From positions 62,001 through 126,000 of the forward strand of contig DASPPB010000034.1 of assembly GCA_035625725.1 (NCBI GenBank): a DNA stretch of 64,000 nucleotides, in the 5' to 3' direction. Source of the stretch: GJ-E10 sp035625725. Lineage in GTDB: Bacteria; Pseudomonadota; Gammaproteobacteria; Burkholderiales; Burkholderiaceae_F. The notes beneath the pieces are model-generated. The model did no database searches. It was not told where the DNA came from and saw only the letters and a list, made by a program, of their open reading frames with translations. A program made the position numbers and the translations under genes. This document shows, one piece after another, positions 52,682-62,704 of this stretch (the stretch's first letter is position 1; every line of letters starts with the position of its first letter).

Positions 52682-53206
52682 CAGAGCATTGCACGTACGC
52701 ACGCGCGAGCGCAACTGGCACAACGTCGAGCGCCCGAAAGTTTGCGTGCGTCGAAGTCTGCGGATGACGCGGTACCGTATCACGAGACGGCCATCGCTCG
52801 GGTTCGGTTCTACGCCGCGAAAATTGCACTTTCGTTAAATTGTCCCCCCAGCACGGCGTCGCGCCTTTTGTCGGACTTCCGCATGGCCGGGCTCAGAGCA
52901 TTGGCGTCGCGGTCGCCGCCGAAGTCGTATCCCACATTGCGCGTCTTCGTACCGCGCGCTGTCACCGCAGCGTCGCAAAGATTCGTTAGCGTGCCCGCGC
53001 CCTAGCCCGCACGGTTTCACCGCGCGGCGCACCGGCAACGCGATATGACACACCGATGACTGGCACACAACCGTGCTTCTCGCCCGCAACCGCCATGCGC
53101 GATCCGCTGCGCACAAAAGGCCGCCAAGGTTTCTTGGCGCGTGCGACGCGGTGCGACCGCATCACCTCAATCCCCTTGCCCTTTCACCATCGTCAGGAGT
53201 TCGTTT
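52682..53206 (+). other. Intergenic region upstream of the secreted phosphoesterase
   Basis: About 525 bases with no convincing coding frame. It should hold the end of the lig/AKR transcript and the promoter of the phosphoesterase gene; no clear terminator hairpin with T run is seen. Confidence 0.45.
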
Positions 53207-54553
53207 ATGAATAGGCCAATGAATGCGGCACTCGCCTGCGTCGCCTTTACGGCGACAGCAGCGGTAGCGACCACGGCAATGTCCGCGGAAGGATCCGTGC
53301 CAACCGGCATCGCCCGAATCGACCACATATTTTTAATCATGATGGAGAACCACGCCTACGCGCAGGTCATCAGCAATCCGAACATGCCGTTTGTCAATCG
53401 TCTGGCCAACGAGGCAAACCTTGCGAAAAATTACTTTGCAGTCGGCCACCCGAGCCTGACCAACTACCTGGAGATCGTCGGTGGATCGAACTTCGGGGTC
53501 CGCAACGACAACGCACCGAACTGGCACAGCACGAGTTGTGCGACCAATCTCAGTAACGGCTTTGTCTCCTTGGAGTCCGTTTCCACCCCCATCTGTCCTA
53601 TCGAGGGCAGCGGAACGGACGCGGCGACTCCTGCCCTTGACTGCACGAACGAACCTAGCCCACCCGGAAACCCGGCCACCGGCGCGGGCTGCGACATCGA
53701 TGTCGACGGCAAGCTGGCCTTTACCGCCGTTACCAACACCACCGGCAAAACGATTGCAGATCAACTCGTAGAGTTTGGGATGAGTTGGAAGGCGTACGAA
53801 GAATCCCTGCCACCGACAGGTGCCGACGGAGTCAACAATGCCGACGGCCTGTTTTCAACGCTGACACTCGTTTCGAACCCCCCCGTTCCCCCAGCAACGG
53901 CTTCGACAACGAGCAATTTCACGATTCCCGTGCCGCAAGGGGCCGAAACGGGCACCGTCGGGGGCACCGTGCAGGCACTGTATGCCGTGAAGCACAATCC
54001 TTTCGCCTATTTCGCAAGCGTGCAGTCCGGTCAGGACGAACGCAACAGCCTGAAGAATATGGTGGGTTTCGATGGTCCGCACGGACTGTTTGCCGATCTG
54101 GCACGCGGCGAGCTGCCGAACCTCGTCTATATCGTGCCCAACCAGTGCCACGACCAGCACGGCCGCAACGGGGCCACTGCCGGGCCCGAGTGTGCGTATG
54201 ACCCCAACGACAACGGGACTCTCGTGGGGCTGAATCCCGCACTCATGTACGAAGGCGATATCGCGTTGGAGCGGCTGGTTGGCGCGATCCACAGTTCTCC
54301 GGCGTGGACTGAGGGCAATAACGCAATCGTGATCGTCTGGGACGAAAACGATTACAGCGTGAACCCGACGACTAACCAAGTGGTATTGCTGGTCGACACG
54401 AATAATCCGAACGCGCACGGCACCAAGAGCAATAAGTTCTACACATCCTTCTCCTTGCTCCGCACCATGGAAGCCGGATTCGGTCTCCCCTGTCTGAACC
54501 ATGCTTGTGACAGCGCGGCCACCGTCATGGCAGATCTGTTTCGTACCCACTGA
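53207..54553 (+). CDS. Secreted phosphoesterase (acid phosphatase / phospholipase C superfamily)
   Basis: 448 residues from the ATG at 53207, behind AGGAG; the frame is open 22 codons upstream. A signal peptide (ALACVAFTATAAVATTAMSA) is followed by IDHIFLIMMENHAYAQVI, the metal-binding start of the phosphoesterase family, VGHPSLTNYLEIVGGSNFG (probable nucleophile Ser/Thr region), FYTSFSLLRTMEAGFGL and IVWDENDYS late in the protein. Five or more cysteines suggest disulfides in the periplasm. It is followed by a clear terminator. The substrate (phosphate monoester or phospholipid) is not decidable. Confidence 0.87.
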   Translation: MNRPMNAALACVAFTATAAVATTAMSAEGSVPTGIARIDHIFLIMMENHAYAQVISNPNMPFVNRLANEANLAKNYFAVGHPSLTNYLEIVGGSNFGVRNDNAPNWHSTSCATNLSNGFVSLESVSTPICPIEGSGTDAATPALDCTNEPSPPGNPATGAGCDIDVDGKLAFTAVTNTTGKTIADQLVEFGMSWKAYEESLPPTGADGVNNADGLFSTLTLVSNPPVPPATASTTSNFTIPVPQGAETGTVGGTVQALYAVKHNPFAYFASVQSGQDERNSLKNMVGFDGPHGLFADLARGELPNLVYIVPNQCHDQHGRNGATAGPECAYDPNDNGTLVGLNPALMYEGDIALERLVGAIHSSPAWTEGNNAIVIVWDENDYSVNPTTNQVVLLVDTNNPNAHGTKSNKFYTSFSLLRTMEAGFGLPCLNHACDSAATVMADLFRTH

Positions 54554-54614
54554 GGTGCGCCAGCCCGCCTCGGGCGCCGAAGGCCGCAATAGCGGTTTTT
54601 GGCCAAGGACAAAG

Positions 54615-54640
54615 AGCCGGGCGCCATGCCCGGCTTTTTC
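54615..54640 (+). terminator. Rho-independent terminator of the phosphoesterase gene
   Basis: A perfect 8-base stem AGCCGGGC / GCCCGGCT with a five-base loop (GCCAT), followed by TTTTC and a further T-rich stretch. It lies 61 bases behind the stop codon. Confidence 0.9.
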
Positions 54641-54863
54641 TTAGAGTTTTAGGGCAGTTGAGTCGCGAGCGTCCACCCGCGAGTATTCAATTTGAAATGC
54701 GGCCTCCATTCGGTAAGGGGGTCGACCACGAAATTGTCCGAACGGCAAGCTCACGGCAGCAAACCAGGGTGTGGCGCGGTCCTCGCGCGTCCTGGCCCGC
54801 AAGAGCGAACGCCCGAAACCCGGAATTGCCGAACTTGTTCAGCCTGGGGGTCCCGATTGCGCG

Positions 54864-55574
54864 CTATACGCGACCGTCTATGAGGCGCAAGGTTCGATCG
54901 CAGCGTGCGGCGAGTTCGGCATCGTGGGTGACGATCACGACGGCCGTTCCGAACTGACGCGCAAGGGTCAAAAGTTGATCAAAAACCCCATGGGCCGTCT
55001 CCCGGTCGAGGTTGCCCGTGGGTTCGTCCGCCAGTACGCAGCCAGGACGGGTCACGATTGCGCGCGCGATGGCGGCACGCTGACGCTCCCCGCCGGAGAG
55101 TTCCCCCGGAAAGTGCTGCCGGCGGTGGCTCAGGCCGACTGCCGCCAGCGCTTCTTCCGCCCGAGCCCGACGGCTTTCTCGCGCTTCGCGCCGGATCGCA
55201 AGCGGCATCGCAACGTTGTCCAGAGCCGAGAACTCGGGAAGGAGGTGGTGAAACTGGTAGACAAAACCTAAGGTCTGGTTGCGCAGCACGCCTCGTTGGA
55301 CTTCACTTAACGTAGCGACGTCGCGTCCCTCGATGGCGACCGAACCCGAAGTCACGGCGTCCAATCCGCCAAGGCAGTGCAGCAGCGTGCTTTTCCCCGA
55401 GCCCGAAGCGCCTGTCACGGCGAGTATCTCGCCCCGATGCACATCCAGATCCACGCCGCGGAGGACTTCCACATGCAGACCGTCCTCCCCGTATGTCTTG
55501 CCAACACCGCGCGCCGAAATGACAGGCGCCCCGATAGCCTCCGGCAATGGCCGGTTCGCTGTACCCTCAGTCAT
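54864..55574 (-). CDS. lolD: Lipoprotein-releasing ABC transporter ATPase LolD
   Basis: 236 residues from the ATG at 55574, overlapping the lolC stop by 8 bases; the upstream open frame belongs to the permease gene in another register. Walker A GASGSGKST, Q-loop FVYQFHHLLPEFSALDN (the LolD-specific stretch), signature ELSGGERQRAAIARAI and Walker B VLADEPTGNLD. It powers release of outer-membrane lipoproteins from the inner membrane to LolA. Confidence 0.95.
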   Translation of the reverse strand: MTEGTANRPLPEAIGAPVISARGVGKTYGEDGLHVEVLRGVDLDVHRGEILAVTGASGSGKSTLLHCLGGLDAVTSGSVAIEGRDVATLSEVQRGVLRNQTLGFVYQFHHLLPEFSALDNVAMPLAIRREARESRRARAEEALAAVGLSHRRQHFPGELSGGERQRAAIARAIVTRPGCVLADEPTGNLDRETAHGVFDQLLTLARQFGTAVVIVTHDAELAARCDRTLRLIDGRV

Positions 55575-56823
55575 ATCGTAATTCTTCGGCCGGTTGCACG
55601 CGTGCGGCGCGCCAACTCGGATAGAGCGTGGCCACAAGCGACAGCAAGAGCGAAATGAGGGCGATTGGCACGATGTCCGCAGCCCGCGGATCCGACGGCA
55701 AAGCACTGATGAAATAGATCGACGGATCGAGAAAATGCACCCCGAACGTGCGCTCGATCGCGGGCACAATCACATCGAGGTTGCAGGCCAGCAACAGGCC
55801 GCTTCCGACTCCCAGCAGAGTTCCCAGAACCCCGATGAGGCCGCCTTGGATGACGAAGATCGACAAAATGCTGACCGGGCTTGCACCGAGCGTACGCAAG
55901 ATCGCTATGTCCGAGCGCTTCTCCGTGACCGTCATCACCAAGGTGGAGACGAGATTAAAGGCGGCCACTGCGACGATCAAAGTGAGGATCACGAACATCA
56001 TCCGTTTTTCGACCTTCACGGCAGCAAACCAGGTTTTGTTCTGACTCGTCCAGTCGCGCACCCATAGATCGTCGCCGAATGTGCCAGCCATTCGTCGGGC
56101 AACTTCCGGCGCGCGCTGCATGTCAACGAGGCGCAAGCGCACGGCATTGGGTCCGTCCTGCCGAAATACGCGCTGGGCGTCGTCCAAATGGACCATCGCG
56201 AGCGCGCTGTCGTATTCGTAGTGTCCGGATTCAAATGTCGCCAGAACCCGAAACTGTTTGACTCGCGGCAGGATTCCCGCCGGGGTGAATGTCCCCTGCG
56301 GCGCAACCATAGTCACCTTGTCGCCCGGCCCAACCCCCAGCGAGCGAGCAAGATCGATACCCAGCACGATGCCAAATTCACCGTCCCGAAGTTCGCTAAG
56401 AGGTGCGCCCTGCAAGCGCTGCAGAACCTCCGAAACGCTTGGTTCTAGCGCCGGATCCACACCCTCGACCAGGGCTCCCCGAACGGTGCCGTCGCGAACG
56501 AACATCGCCTGCGATTCGAGCACCGGCGCGGCCGCAAGCACTTCCGGATCCTTGCGGGCCTTTTGCGCGACGGTGCGCCAATCCGGCAGCGTCCCCGAGA
56601 TGGACTGAATCTCGATGTGCGGAAGCACAGAGAGCATGCGATCGCGCACCTCGCGCTGAAAGCCGTTCATCACGCTGAGAACCACGATCAGAGCCATCAC
56701 GCCCAGCGCAATGCCTGCCATCGACGCTGCAGAAATGAAGGATATGAACGCGTTGCGGCGTCGCGCACGCCGGCCTGCGCGCGTATAGCGCAAGCCAATA
56801 ACAACTTCGTAGGGAATGTTCAA
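55567..56823 (-). CDS. lolC: Lipoprotein-releasing ABC transporter permease (LolC/LolE family)
   Basis: 418 residues. An N-terminal helix follows YTRAGRRARRRNAFISFISAASMAGIALGVMALIVVLSVMNGFQREVRDRML, the LolC/E signature; a large periplasmic domain (about 50–265) and three C-terminal helices of the FtsX type (FVILTLIVAVAAFNLVSTLVM; LIGVLGTLLGVGSGLLLA; LISLLLSLVATLYPSW) complete it. Only one permease gene is here, so it may serve as both LolC and LolE, or the second lies elsewhere. Confidence 0.93.
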   Translation of the reverse strand: MNIPYEVVIGLRYTRAGRRARRRNAFISFISAASMAGIALGVMALIVVLSVMNGFQREVRDRMLSVLPHIEIQSISGTLPDWRTVAQKARKDPEVLAAAPVLESQAMFVRDGTVRGALVEGVDPALEPSVSEVLQRLQGAPLSELRDGEFGIVLGIDLARSLGVGPGDKVTMVAPQGTFTPAGILPRVKQFRVLATFESGHYEYDSALAMVHLDDAQRVFRQDGPNAVRLRLVDMQRAPEVARRMAGTFGDDLWVRDWTSQNKTWFAAVKVEKRMMFVILTLIVAVAAFNLVSTLVMTVTEKRSDIAILRTLGASPVSILSIFVIQGGLIGVLGTLLGVGSGLLLACNLDVIVPAIERTFGVHFLDPSIYFISALPSDPRAADIVPIALISLLLSLVATLYPSWRAARVQPAEELRYD

Positions 56824-56881
56824 GGAGGAGGTGCCAGTTGGGATCGCGCCGCGATTCTAGCGAATCGCGCTGGCCGGGCGC

Positions 56882-58066
56882 TCACAGCAGTTGCAGATCG
56901 CGCGCCGGCGCTCCAGGAAAAACGCGCTCAAGTTGCTCAGGCCGCAAACCGTAGAGCCGCCCGAACAACCCTCCCAGTAGGGCTCGATATTCGTTGAGTA
57001 CCGGCAAGTCACGCTTTTGGAACAATCCCGCTTCCGTGATTTGTTGCTGCTCGCCGGCAACCCGCCCACCGCGGACCGCGCCGCCGATGACAAAGTAGGT
57101 TGTGCCGTGGCCGTGATCGGTCCCCCGGTTGCCGTTCTCACGCATGGTTCTGCCGAATTCACTCATGACCACAACCGTCGTGTCGCGCCAACGCGGCCCC
57201 ATTGCGGCGGCAAATGCCGCTAGCCCTCGCCCGAGTTCCTCCAGACGGGTCGCCAGATACCCCTTCGCGGCGCCCTGCCCCACGTGGGTATCCCATCCCC
57301 CAACATCAATGAATCCCAGATCGAAGCTTTCGCTCATCAGCTTGCCCATGCGCTGAGCGTCTCTCTCAAAACCCTTCGACGATACGGCGCCCCGTCCGGA
57401 CGTGTCCATTTCGTCGGCCAGATCGCGCATGATCTCTTCGCGTACCGCAAAGCCTTCGCCAACCGGTACGGAAAAGCGGGTCGGCGCATACATGCTCGCG
57501 ATCAGATCGCGCTGATGTGCGTCGATGGCCGGCCGGCTTACCGATTGCAAGGCGATGTTGCCGATGTGATGCTCGCCGCGCATGCAAAGCGGCAGTTGTT
57601 CGGTAAAAGCAATGGGATTGACCCCGCCCACCACTGACGCGAGGCGGTTAAGAAAGCCCGAACCGAAATCTCGAGACGTACCCAAACCTTGGCCCAGTTC
57701 GATGCTGTCTTGCGTCTCGAAATGACTGCGAGAAACGTCATCGGTGCCCGTAAACACGACGAACGCCATCTGCTTTTGTTCGTACAGCGGCAGCAGCGAA
57801 TCGCGCAAGGCGGGGTGCAATCCCCAATAGCCGTCGAGCGGCAAGGCCGCGTCGGACTGCGAACCCGGTGCGGGAATCGCAATATTCGGCCGCACGCGGT
57901 AGTAGAACTCCGATCCTACGGGCACAACGACGCTTGCGGTATCCAGACCGCCGCGAAGGAAGACAAGAAGGAATTTGCAGCCGGAGGCGGGTGCCGCGAA
58001 AGCTTGCATGCGCACCGAGGCCCAAGGCAGTGTGGCCAGCGAGCAGATTACCTGACGACGGTTCAT
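56882..58066 (-). CDS. DUF1501 exported protein
   Basis: 394 residues. The start MNRRQVICSLATLPWASVRMQAFAAP resembles a Tat-type or Sec signal (twin Arg at 3–4). The body shows the DUF1501 pattern: KFLLVFLRGGLDTASVVVP, WGLHPALRDSLLPLYEQ, VVVMSEFGRTMRENGNRGTDHGHGTTYFVIGG. This sulfatase/alkaline-phosphatase-like fold is almost always encoded next to a DUF1800 gene, as here (10-base gap). The biochemical role is not established. Confidence 0.88.
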   Translation of the reverse strand: MNRRQVICSLATLPWASVRMQAFAAPASGCKFLLVFLRGGLDTASVVVPVGSEFYYRVRPNIAIPAPGSQSDAALPLDGYWGLHPALRDSLLPLYEQKQMAFVVFTGTDDVSRSHFETQDSIELGQGLGTSRDFGSGFLNRLASVVGGVNPIAFTEQLPLCMRGEHHIGNIALQSVSRPAIDAHQRDLIASMYAPTRFSVPVGEGFAVREEIMRDLADEMDTSGRGAVSSKGFERDAQRMGKLMSESFDLGFIDVGGWDTHVGQGAAKGYLATRLEELGRGLAAFAAAMGPRWRDTTVVVMSEFGRTMRENGNRGTDHGHGTTYFVIGGAVRGGRVAGEQQQITEAGLFQKRDLPVLNEYRALLGGLFGRLYGLRPEQLERVFPGAPARDLQLL

Positions 58067-58076
58067 GGTCGCGCAA

Positions 58077-59678
58077 CTACCGCAGCATGAACTCGGGCGA
58101 ACTGAGCAACAGCAAGTTCCATTCTTGCGGCGAGGCGGCCTGATCCATTGCCTGACGCGTCGCCGCTGCTAGGCCCTGCTGCGTATTCTCGTAGTACACC
58201 GCGTTGGCAAGCTGAGGGAACGCGGGCTTCTCCGACGGGTTCGGTCCCTCCGATTTGAATAAACCCGCGCTGCCGTAGCCGATGGCTTTTGCGATTTCAA
58301 AGCGCACCGCCATCTGGCCCGGCCCATCCCAGGCCGATTCCGCAAGGGAGTAGCCGTCGGGCGTCTGGTGGTTAAAGGGCGCCTCTCCCAGCCGGTTGAG
58401 CCAGTTGATCATGGGATTGGCGTTCATGACCGGCTTCCCATCGTAGGCAAGGCGAACGGCGGATACGACAAAATGCATGGGGTCCTTGAATTTCTGGTGC
58501 AGCGACGCGGCAAACTCCGGCGACTCGAAAGCGACGCGCAAGGTGGCCGGGATGTTGCCGTCTGTGCGCAAGAATTCCTGCTGCATCGCGGCCACGAGGT
58601 GCGCCGGTGGTTCGTCCGCGACCAAAAACCGCGCCAATTTCCGGCTGACGTTGCGTGCCGTCGCCGGATGCCGGCTGAGCAGATCCAAGACCTCGTCGAG
58701 CTCGACCGGCCCCCGACCGCGAATCGTCTGGCCGAGAACGACCTTGTCTCCGTAGTCGTGCCGGTTCGGGTTGAATTCAAAGAGTCCGTTGCGCACGTAT
58801 TGCGAAGCCAGCGCATGCCTGAGCCTCGGCGGTTCGGTTCGAGTCGGGTCATTTTTGTTAATGCCAAATCCCGTCAACACCCGTGCCAACTCCTGCACGT
58901 CGCGCTGCGTGTAGCCGCCGTCGACGCCCAGGGTGTGCAACTCCAGCAGTTCGCGCGCATAGTTCTCATTAATGTGGCCCAGCGCGTTCTGCGCGTTGTC
59001 CAGATACATAAGCATTGCCGGATGCCGCGCGCTGGCCGCCAGCAGCTCGCGAAAGGTCCCCAAAGCGTGCGCCCGCAGCTCGCGCTCATAGTCCCCGAGC
59101 ATGGCCCGAACCATGTGCTTGTGTTGATACACGTTGAAGTGGTTCACCCAGAACCACGTCATTTGTTCCTGCAGCTGTTTGGGCGAATACAGGTCGCGCA
59201 GCAGTTCGCGCGTCGCGGCCTCCCGCGCGAGCCGATTTAACTCGAGCTGATAATCATGCTGCGCGGCCTTCTTGGCCGCATCGTCCGCGATTTCGTCGGC
59301 GCTCTTTCTTTGTGCTTCAAGCGCGTAGATGAGTTCGGGGAGCGCGGTGCGCTCAATCGTCATCGCTGCGATTTGTTCCTGCACCGAAGGCGGCAGCGCT
59401 GCTTGTTCGTCGGGCTGCAGTTGATCCGTCACCCAGTGGCTCACTCCCTGGGTGCGTACCAGCCGATACGCCGAGGTGGTTACGCCCCAGGACAGGCGAT
59501 CGAGCACGCCGACCGGATCGTCTCCCGTGCTGGCGCCTTTCTGCCCTTGCAAAGCGCTAGGCGCGTGGGCGCCCGTCGCCCCGGAGCCGCTTGCGCAAGC
59601 CGCAAGAAGGCCTGCGCCGACACCCAAAAAAAGCGCTCCGGCGAGCCACCCAGGCAGCGCTGCGACAAGCGATCTCAT
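58077..59678 (-). CDS. DUF1800 lipoprotein, partner of the DUF1501 protein
   Basis: 533 residues from the ATG at 59678. A lipoprotein signal (GLLAACAS, Cys at about 29) leads into the DUF1800 fold: LDRLSWGVTTSAYRLVRTQGVSHWVTDQLQP, MTWFWVNHFNVYQHKH, NENYARELLELHTLGVDGGYTQRDVQELARVLTGFGI, SRKLARFLVADEPP. These blocks are conserved in DUF1800 proteins, which pair with DUF1501 in many phyla; some have been discussed as surface or exopolysaccharide-linked factors, but the function is unknown. It precedes the DUF1501 gene. Confidence 0.88.
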   Translation of the reverse strand: MRSLVAALPGWLAGALFLGVGAGLLAACASGSGATGAHAPSALQGQKGASTGDDPVGVLDRLSWGVTTSAYRLVRTQGVSHWVTDQLQPDEQAALPPSVQEQIAAMTIERTALPELIYALEAQRKSADEIADDAAKKAAQHDYQLELNRLAREAATRELLRDLYSPKQLQEQMTWFWVNHFNVYQHKHMVRAMLGDYERELRAHALGTFRELLAASARHPAMLMYLDNAQNALGHINENYARELLELHTLGVDGGYTQRDVQELARVLTGFGINKNDPTRTEPPRLRHALASQYVRNGLFEFNPNRHDYGDKVVLGQTIRGRGPVELDEVLDLLSRHPATARNVSRKLARFLVADEPPAHLVAAMQQEFLRTDGNIPATLRVAFESPEFAASLHQKFKDPMHFVVSAVRLAYDGKPVMNANPMINWLNRLGEAPFNHQTPDGYSLAESAWDGPGQMAVRFEIAKAIGYGSAGLFKSEGPNPSEKPAFPQLANAVYYENTQQGLAAATRQAMDQAASPQEWNLLLLSSPEFMLR

Positions 59679-59846
59679 GGCGCCACGATAGCTCACAAGT
59701 CAATCCCGCGCGCACCGAGCGCAAATCGGTGCGTATCCAATTGCAACGCCCCGCGCGTACCGTTGCCGTTGGTTGCAATTCCGCGCAACGCACGGCGTCC
59801 GCCGCGCGTTTTTTGCCTCCCGCAAATATCGCATACACTCAATTCC

Positions 59847-61001
59847 ATGAAATGGACCTTGGTGGTTCCGGGCGCGTTGACGCCGGCGGCGCTGGCCCCC
59901 GAGCTGAACTGCGCGGTGCGCGCGCCGTGGCTTTCGGAGCTACTGCTCGGCGCCCGATCCGCGGTGGACCACCACGAAATTGGACCAAATATCGGGGCCC
60001 CCCACTGGTCTTGGTTGGCCCGCAAATTCGGCGTAACCGCGCAGCCGCCGGTGACCGCCCCCTACGCCTGGCAGGCGCTGGGAGGCGCCTTTGCGCCGGG
60101 GCAGCGCCATTGGATCGCCTTTTGTGATCCGGTGCACCTAGCCGTGGGCCACGATTCCGTCCTTTTAACGGACCTTGCCGACGCGCCCCTGCGAGAGGAT
60201 GAATCCGATGCTTTGCTTTCGCTGGCCGGCGGGGCGCTGCGCGCAAACACTCCTATCGATCGCGCTGCGGACTCCTCTCAGACCACAGGCCCTGTCGATC
60301 TACGGATCGAGGTTCGGCGCGGCCAATGGTTTTTGCTTGCGGACGCGCCTCTGGATTTGCAGAGCGCCGCACTGCCTGCAGTGCTCGGACAGGCCGCCCA
60401 CCAGCGACTGCCGACTGGAATCGACGCCCGCTTGTGGCGAAAGCTTGCCAATGAGATTCAGATGCTCTGGCACAGCAGCGAAGTTAACGCGGCGCGCGAG
60501 GACCGGGGCGAGCGCACGGTAAATGCCCTTTGGGTTCATGGCGGCGGGTTGTGGACGCCGTTGCCGCCGAACCCGGTTGCGGAGCTTTTGGTGGAGGAAG
60601 ATTCGATCGATGCGGCCGTGCTGCACGGATGGTTGCAGGCTACCTCGACGACTCGCCCCACGGGCAAGGCCCCGAGCGTCGAGCGATCGCCGGCCAGCGA
60701 GACACTGTCGCTTTGTCTTGCGCTCTCTCGGCCTTTTGCTTTCCAGGACTGGGAATCGTGGCTGCGCGAGCTGCCTGCCGTGCAGGACCGATTGCAGCGA
60801 GACTTGGCCGGCGCGCGCGAACGTGGCGCGGAGCGCCTGGACCTGGTACTTTGCGGGACGCACCAAGTACGCACCCTGGATATTCCGCTGCATGCCTCCC
60901 GGTGGAAATTGCGCCTGGGTTTGCAGCGCAGCCGCGCGTCGGAAATGCAACGTTGGTTCGTCGAGCAGGATCAGCCGACAGTGCCGAGATTTCGCTTATG
61001 A
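59847..61001 (+). CDS. Phosphoglycerate-mutase-related protein of unknown function
   Basis: 384 residues from the ATG at 59847; the open frame further upstream runs antisense to the DUF1800 gene and is not coding. It begins MKWTLVVPGALTPAALAPEL and contains LNALWVHGGG-type segments (VNALWVHGGGLWTPLPPNP) similar to cofactor-independent phosphoglycerate-mutase relatives found before recJ in betaproteobacteria (COG4255-like). I recognise the arrangement more than the catalytic residues; a mutase activity is not shown. The stop overlaps the recJ start by 4 bases. Confidence 0.75.
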   Translation: MKWTLVVPGALTPAALAPELNCAVRAPWLSELLLGARSAVDHHEIGPNIGAPHWSWLARKFGVTAQPPVTAPYAWQALGGAFAPGQRHWIAFCDPVHLAVGHDSVLLTDLADAPLREDESDALLSLAGGALRANTPIDRAADSSQTTGPVDLRIEVRRGQWFLLADAPLDLQSAALPAVLGQAAHQRLPTGIDARLWRKLANEIQMLWHSSEVNAAREDRGERTVNALWVHGGGLWTPLPPNPVAELLVEEDSIDAAVLHGWLQATSTTRPTGKAPSVERSPASETLSLCLALSRPFAFQDWESWLRELPAVQDRLQRDLAGARERGAERLDLVLCGTHQVRTLDIPLHASRWKLRLGLQRSRASEMQRWFVEQDQPTVPRFRL

Positions 61002-62704
61002 GTGCGCGATTTCATACGCGCGCATTTGACCTGGGCGCCGCGCATCGCCTGCAGCTTCTGGGTATACCGGCACCGCTGGCGCGAGTGCTCGCGGCTCGTG
61101 GCGTCCGAAACGAGGCGGAACTGCAACTCTCAACCCGGCAGATTCTGCCGCCGGAGACCATGTCGCACTGTGCCGAGGCAGCGGTGCTCCTCGCCGACGC
61201 CATCGACCGGCAACGGCGATTGCTCGTCGTGGCCGACTATGACTGCGACGGCGCAACTGCCTGTGTCGTAGCGCTGCGCGGCTTGCGTGCGATGGGAGCG
61301 CAAGTCGATTATCTCGTTCCCAACCGCTTTGAATACGGTTACGGCCTAACCCCGGAACTGGTCGAACTCGCGGCGCGCCGCAAACCCGACATGCTGATAA
61401 CCGTGGACAACGGCATCGCCAGCATCGAGGGCGTGGACCGCGCCAATGCGCTCGGCATTGATGTTCTGATCACGGACCACCACTTACCAGCCGGCCGCCT
61501 GCCGGCGGCCCGCGCCATCGTAAATCCGAATCAAGCCGATTGCTCCTTTGCGTCCAAGCACCTGGCCGGCGTTGGCGTGATGTTCTACTTGCTGCTACAG
61601 CTGCGCGCTGAGTTGCGCCACCGAGGGCGCTTTGACCGCGACTCCCAACCCCGGCTCGACTCGCTGCTCGATCTGGTGGCCCTCGGAACCGTGGCCGACC
61701 TTGTCCGACTCGATCACAACAACCGGATTCTTGTGCACGGGGGTCTGGAGCGCATCCATCGCGGGGCGATGCAGCCGGGCATCGCTGCCCTCTTTCGTGT
61801 TGCCGGACGCGACCCGCGGGGCGCCCACGCAGCCGACCTGGGGTACTGTCTGGCACCGCGCGTCAATGCCGCAGGGCGACTTGCCGACATGACGCAGGGA
61901 ATCGAATGCCTGCTGACGGACGATCCGGCGCTAGCAATGGAACTCGCCCAGCGCCTCGACGGGTTAAATCGCGAGCGACGCCAGATCGAAGCCGAGATGC
62001 AGGCCACCGCCCAGAGCGATCTGGCGGCGGCCGAGGTCCAAGGCACTCCGCTGGCCCAGCAGCGCACCATAACGATTTATCGAGAGGACTGGCATCCGGG
62101 CGTCGTGGGTCTGATCGCTGCACGGCTGAAGGAACGCCACCACCGGCCCACCATTGTTTTTGCGCCCGCGGACGCAATGTCGTTGCGCGGGTCGGGCCGC
62201 TCCATCGACGGCGTCCATTTGCGCGATACGCTCGATCTGGTCACCAAAGCGGCGCCCGGACTGATCACTCGCTTTGGCGGCCACGCGATGGCTGCGGGTC
62301 TGACGATCGGGCGCGCGGCGCTCGGAGAATTCGCGCGCGCATTCGAACAGGCGGCGCGCGGGAGCACGGATCCTTGCCTTTATGCGCGCACTTTGTCGGT
62401 TGACGGCCCCTTGGAGGCAGGGGAGATCACGACATCGTTAATCGAGGCGATCAACGCAATCGTCTGGGGACAGGGCTTTACGGAGCCACTGTTCGACAAC
62501 GAATTCGAGGTGCTGGAGCAACGACTCGTGAAAGGGCAGCATCTGCAACTCACTCTCGCGCTGGGTGGCCGGCGCTGGCCAGGGATCTGGTTTCGCCGAA
62601 CCGAAACGCTACCGGATCGGGCGCGTCTGGCGTATCGCCCCGTCATCGATGAGTTCCGCGGGCAGCATCGCGTTACGCTCCGCGTCGAGCAGCTGTCCTC
62701 GTGA
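60998..62704 (+). CDS. recJ: Single-stranded-DNA-specific exonuclease RecJ
   Basis: 568 residues from the ATG at 60998 (ATGA overlap with the upstream gene). DHH-family motifs are readable: LLVVADYDCDGATA (motif I, about 72–85), TVDNGIAS, LITDHHLPAGRLP (DHH, about 155–167), LDLVALGTVADLV, and the DHHA1 motif RFGGHAMAAGLTI at about 425. RecJ degrades 5' ends of single-stranded DNA in recombination and mismatch repair. Full length for the family; the recJ–prfB–lysS order is standard. Confidence 0.96.
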   Translation: MSARFHTRAFDLGAAHRLQLLGIPAPLARVLAARGVRNEAELQLSTRQILPPETMSHCAEAAVLLADAIDRQRRLLVVADYDCDGATACVVALRGLRAMGAQVDYLVPNRFEYGYGLTPELVELAARRKPDMLITVDNGIASIEGVDRANALGIDVLITDHHLPAGRLPAARAIVNPNQADCSFASKHLAGVGVMFYLLLQLRAELRHRGRFDRDSQPRLDSLLDLVALGTVADLVRLDHNNRILVHGGLERIHRGAMQPGIAALFRVAGRDPRGAHAADLGYCLAPRVNAAGRLADMTQGIECLLTDDPALAMELAQRLDGLNRERRQIEAEMQATAQSDLAAAEVQGTPLAQQRTITIYREDWHPGVVGLIAARLKERHHRPTIVFAPADAMSLRGSGRSIDGVHLRDTLDLVTKAAPGLITRFGGHAMAAGLTIGRAALGEFARAFEQAARGSTDPCLYARTLSVDGPLEAGEITTSLIEAINAIVWGQGFTEPLFDNEFEVLEQRLVKGQHLQLTLALGGRRWPGIWFRRTETLPDRARLAYRPVIDEFRGQHRVTLRVEQLSS

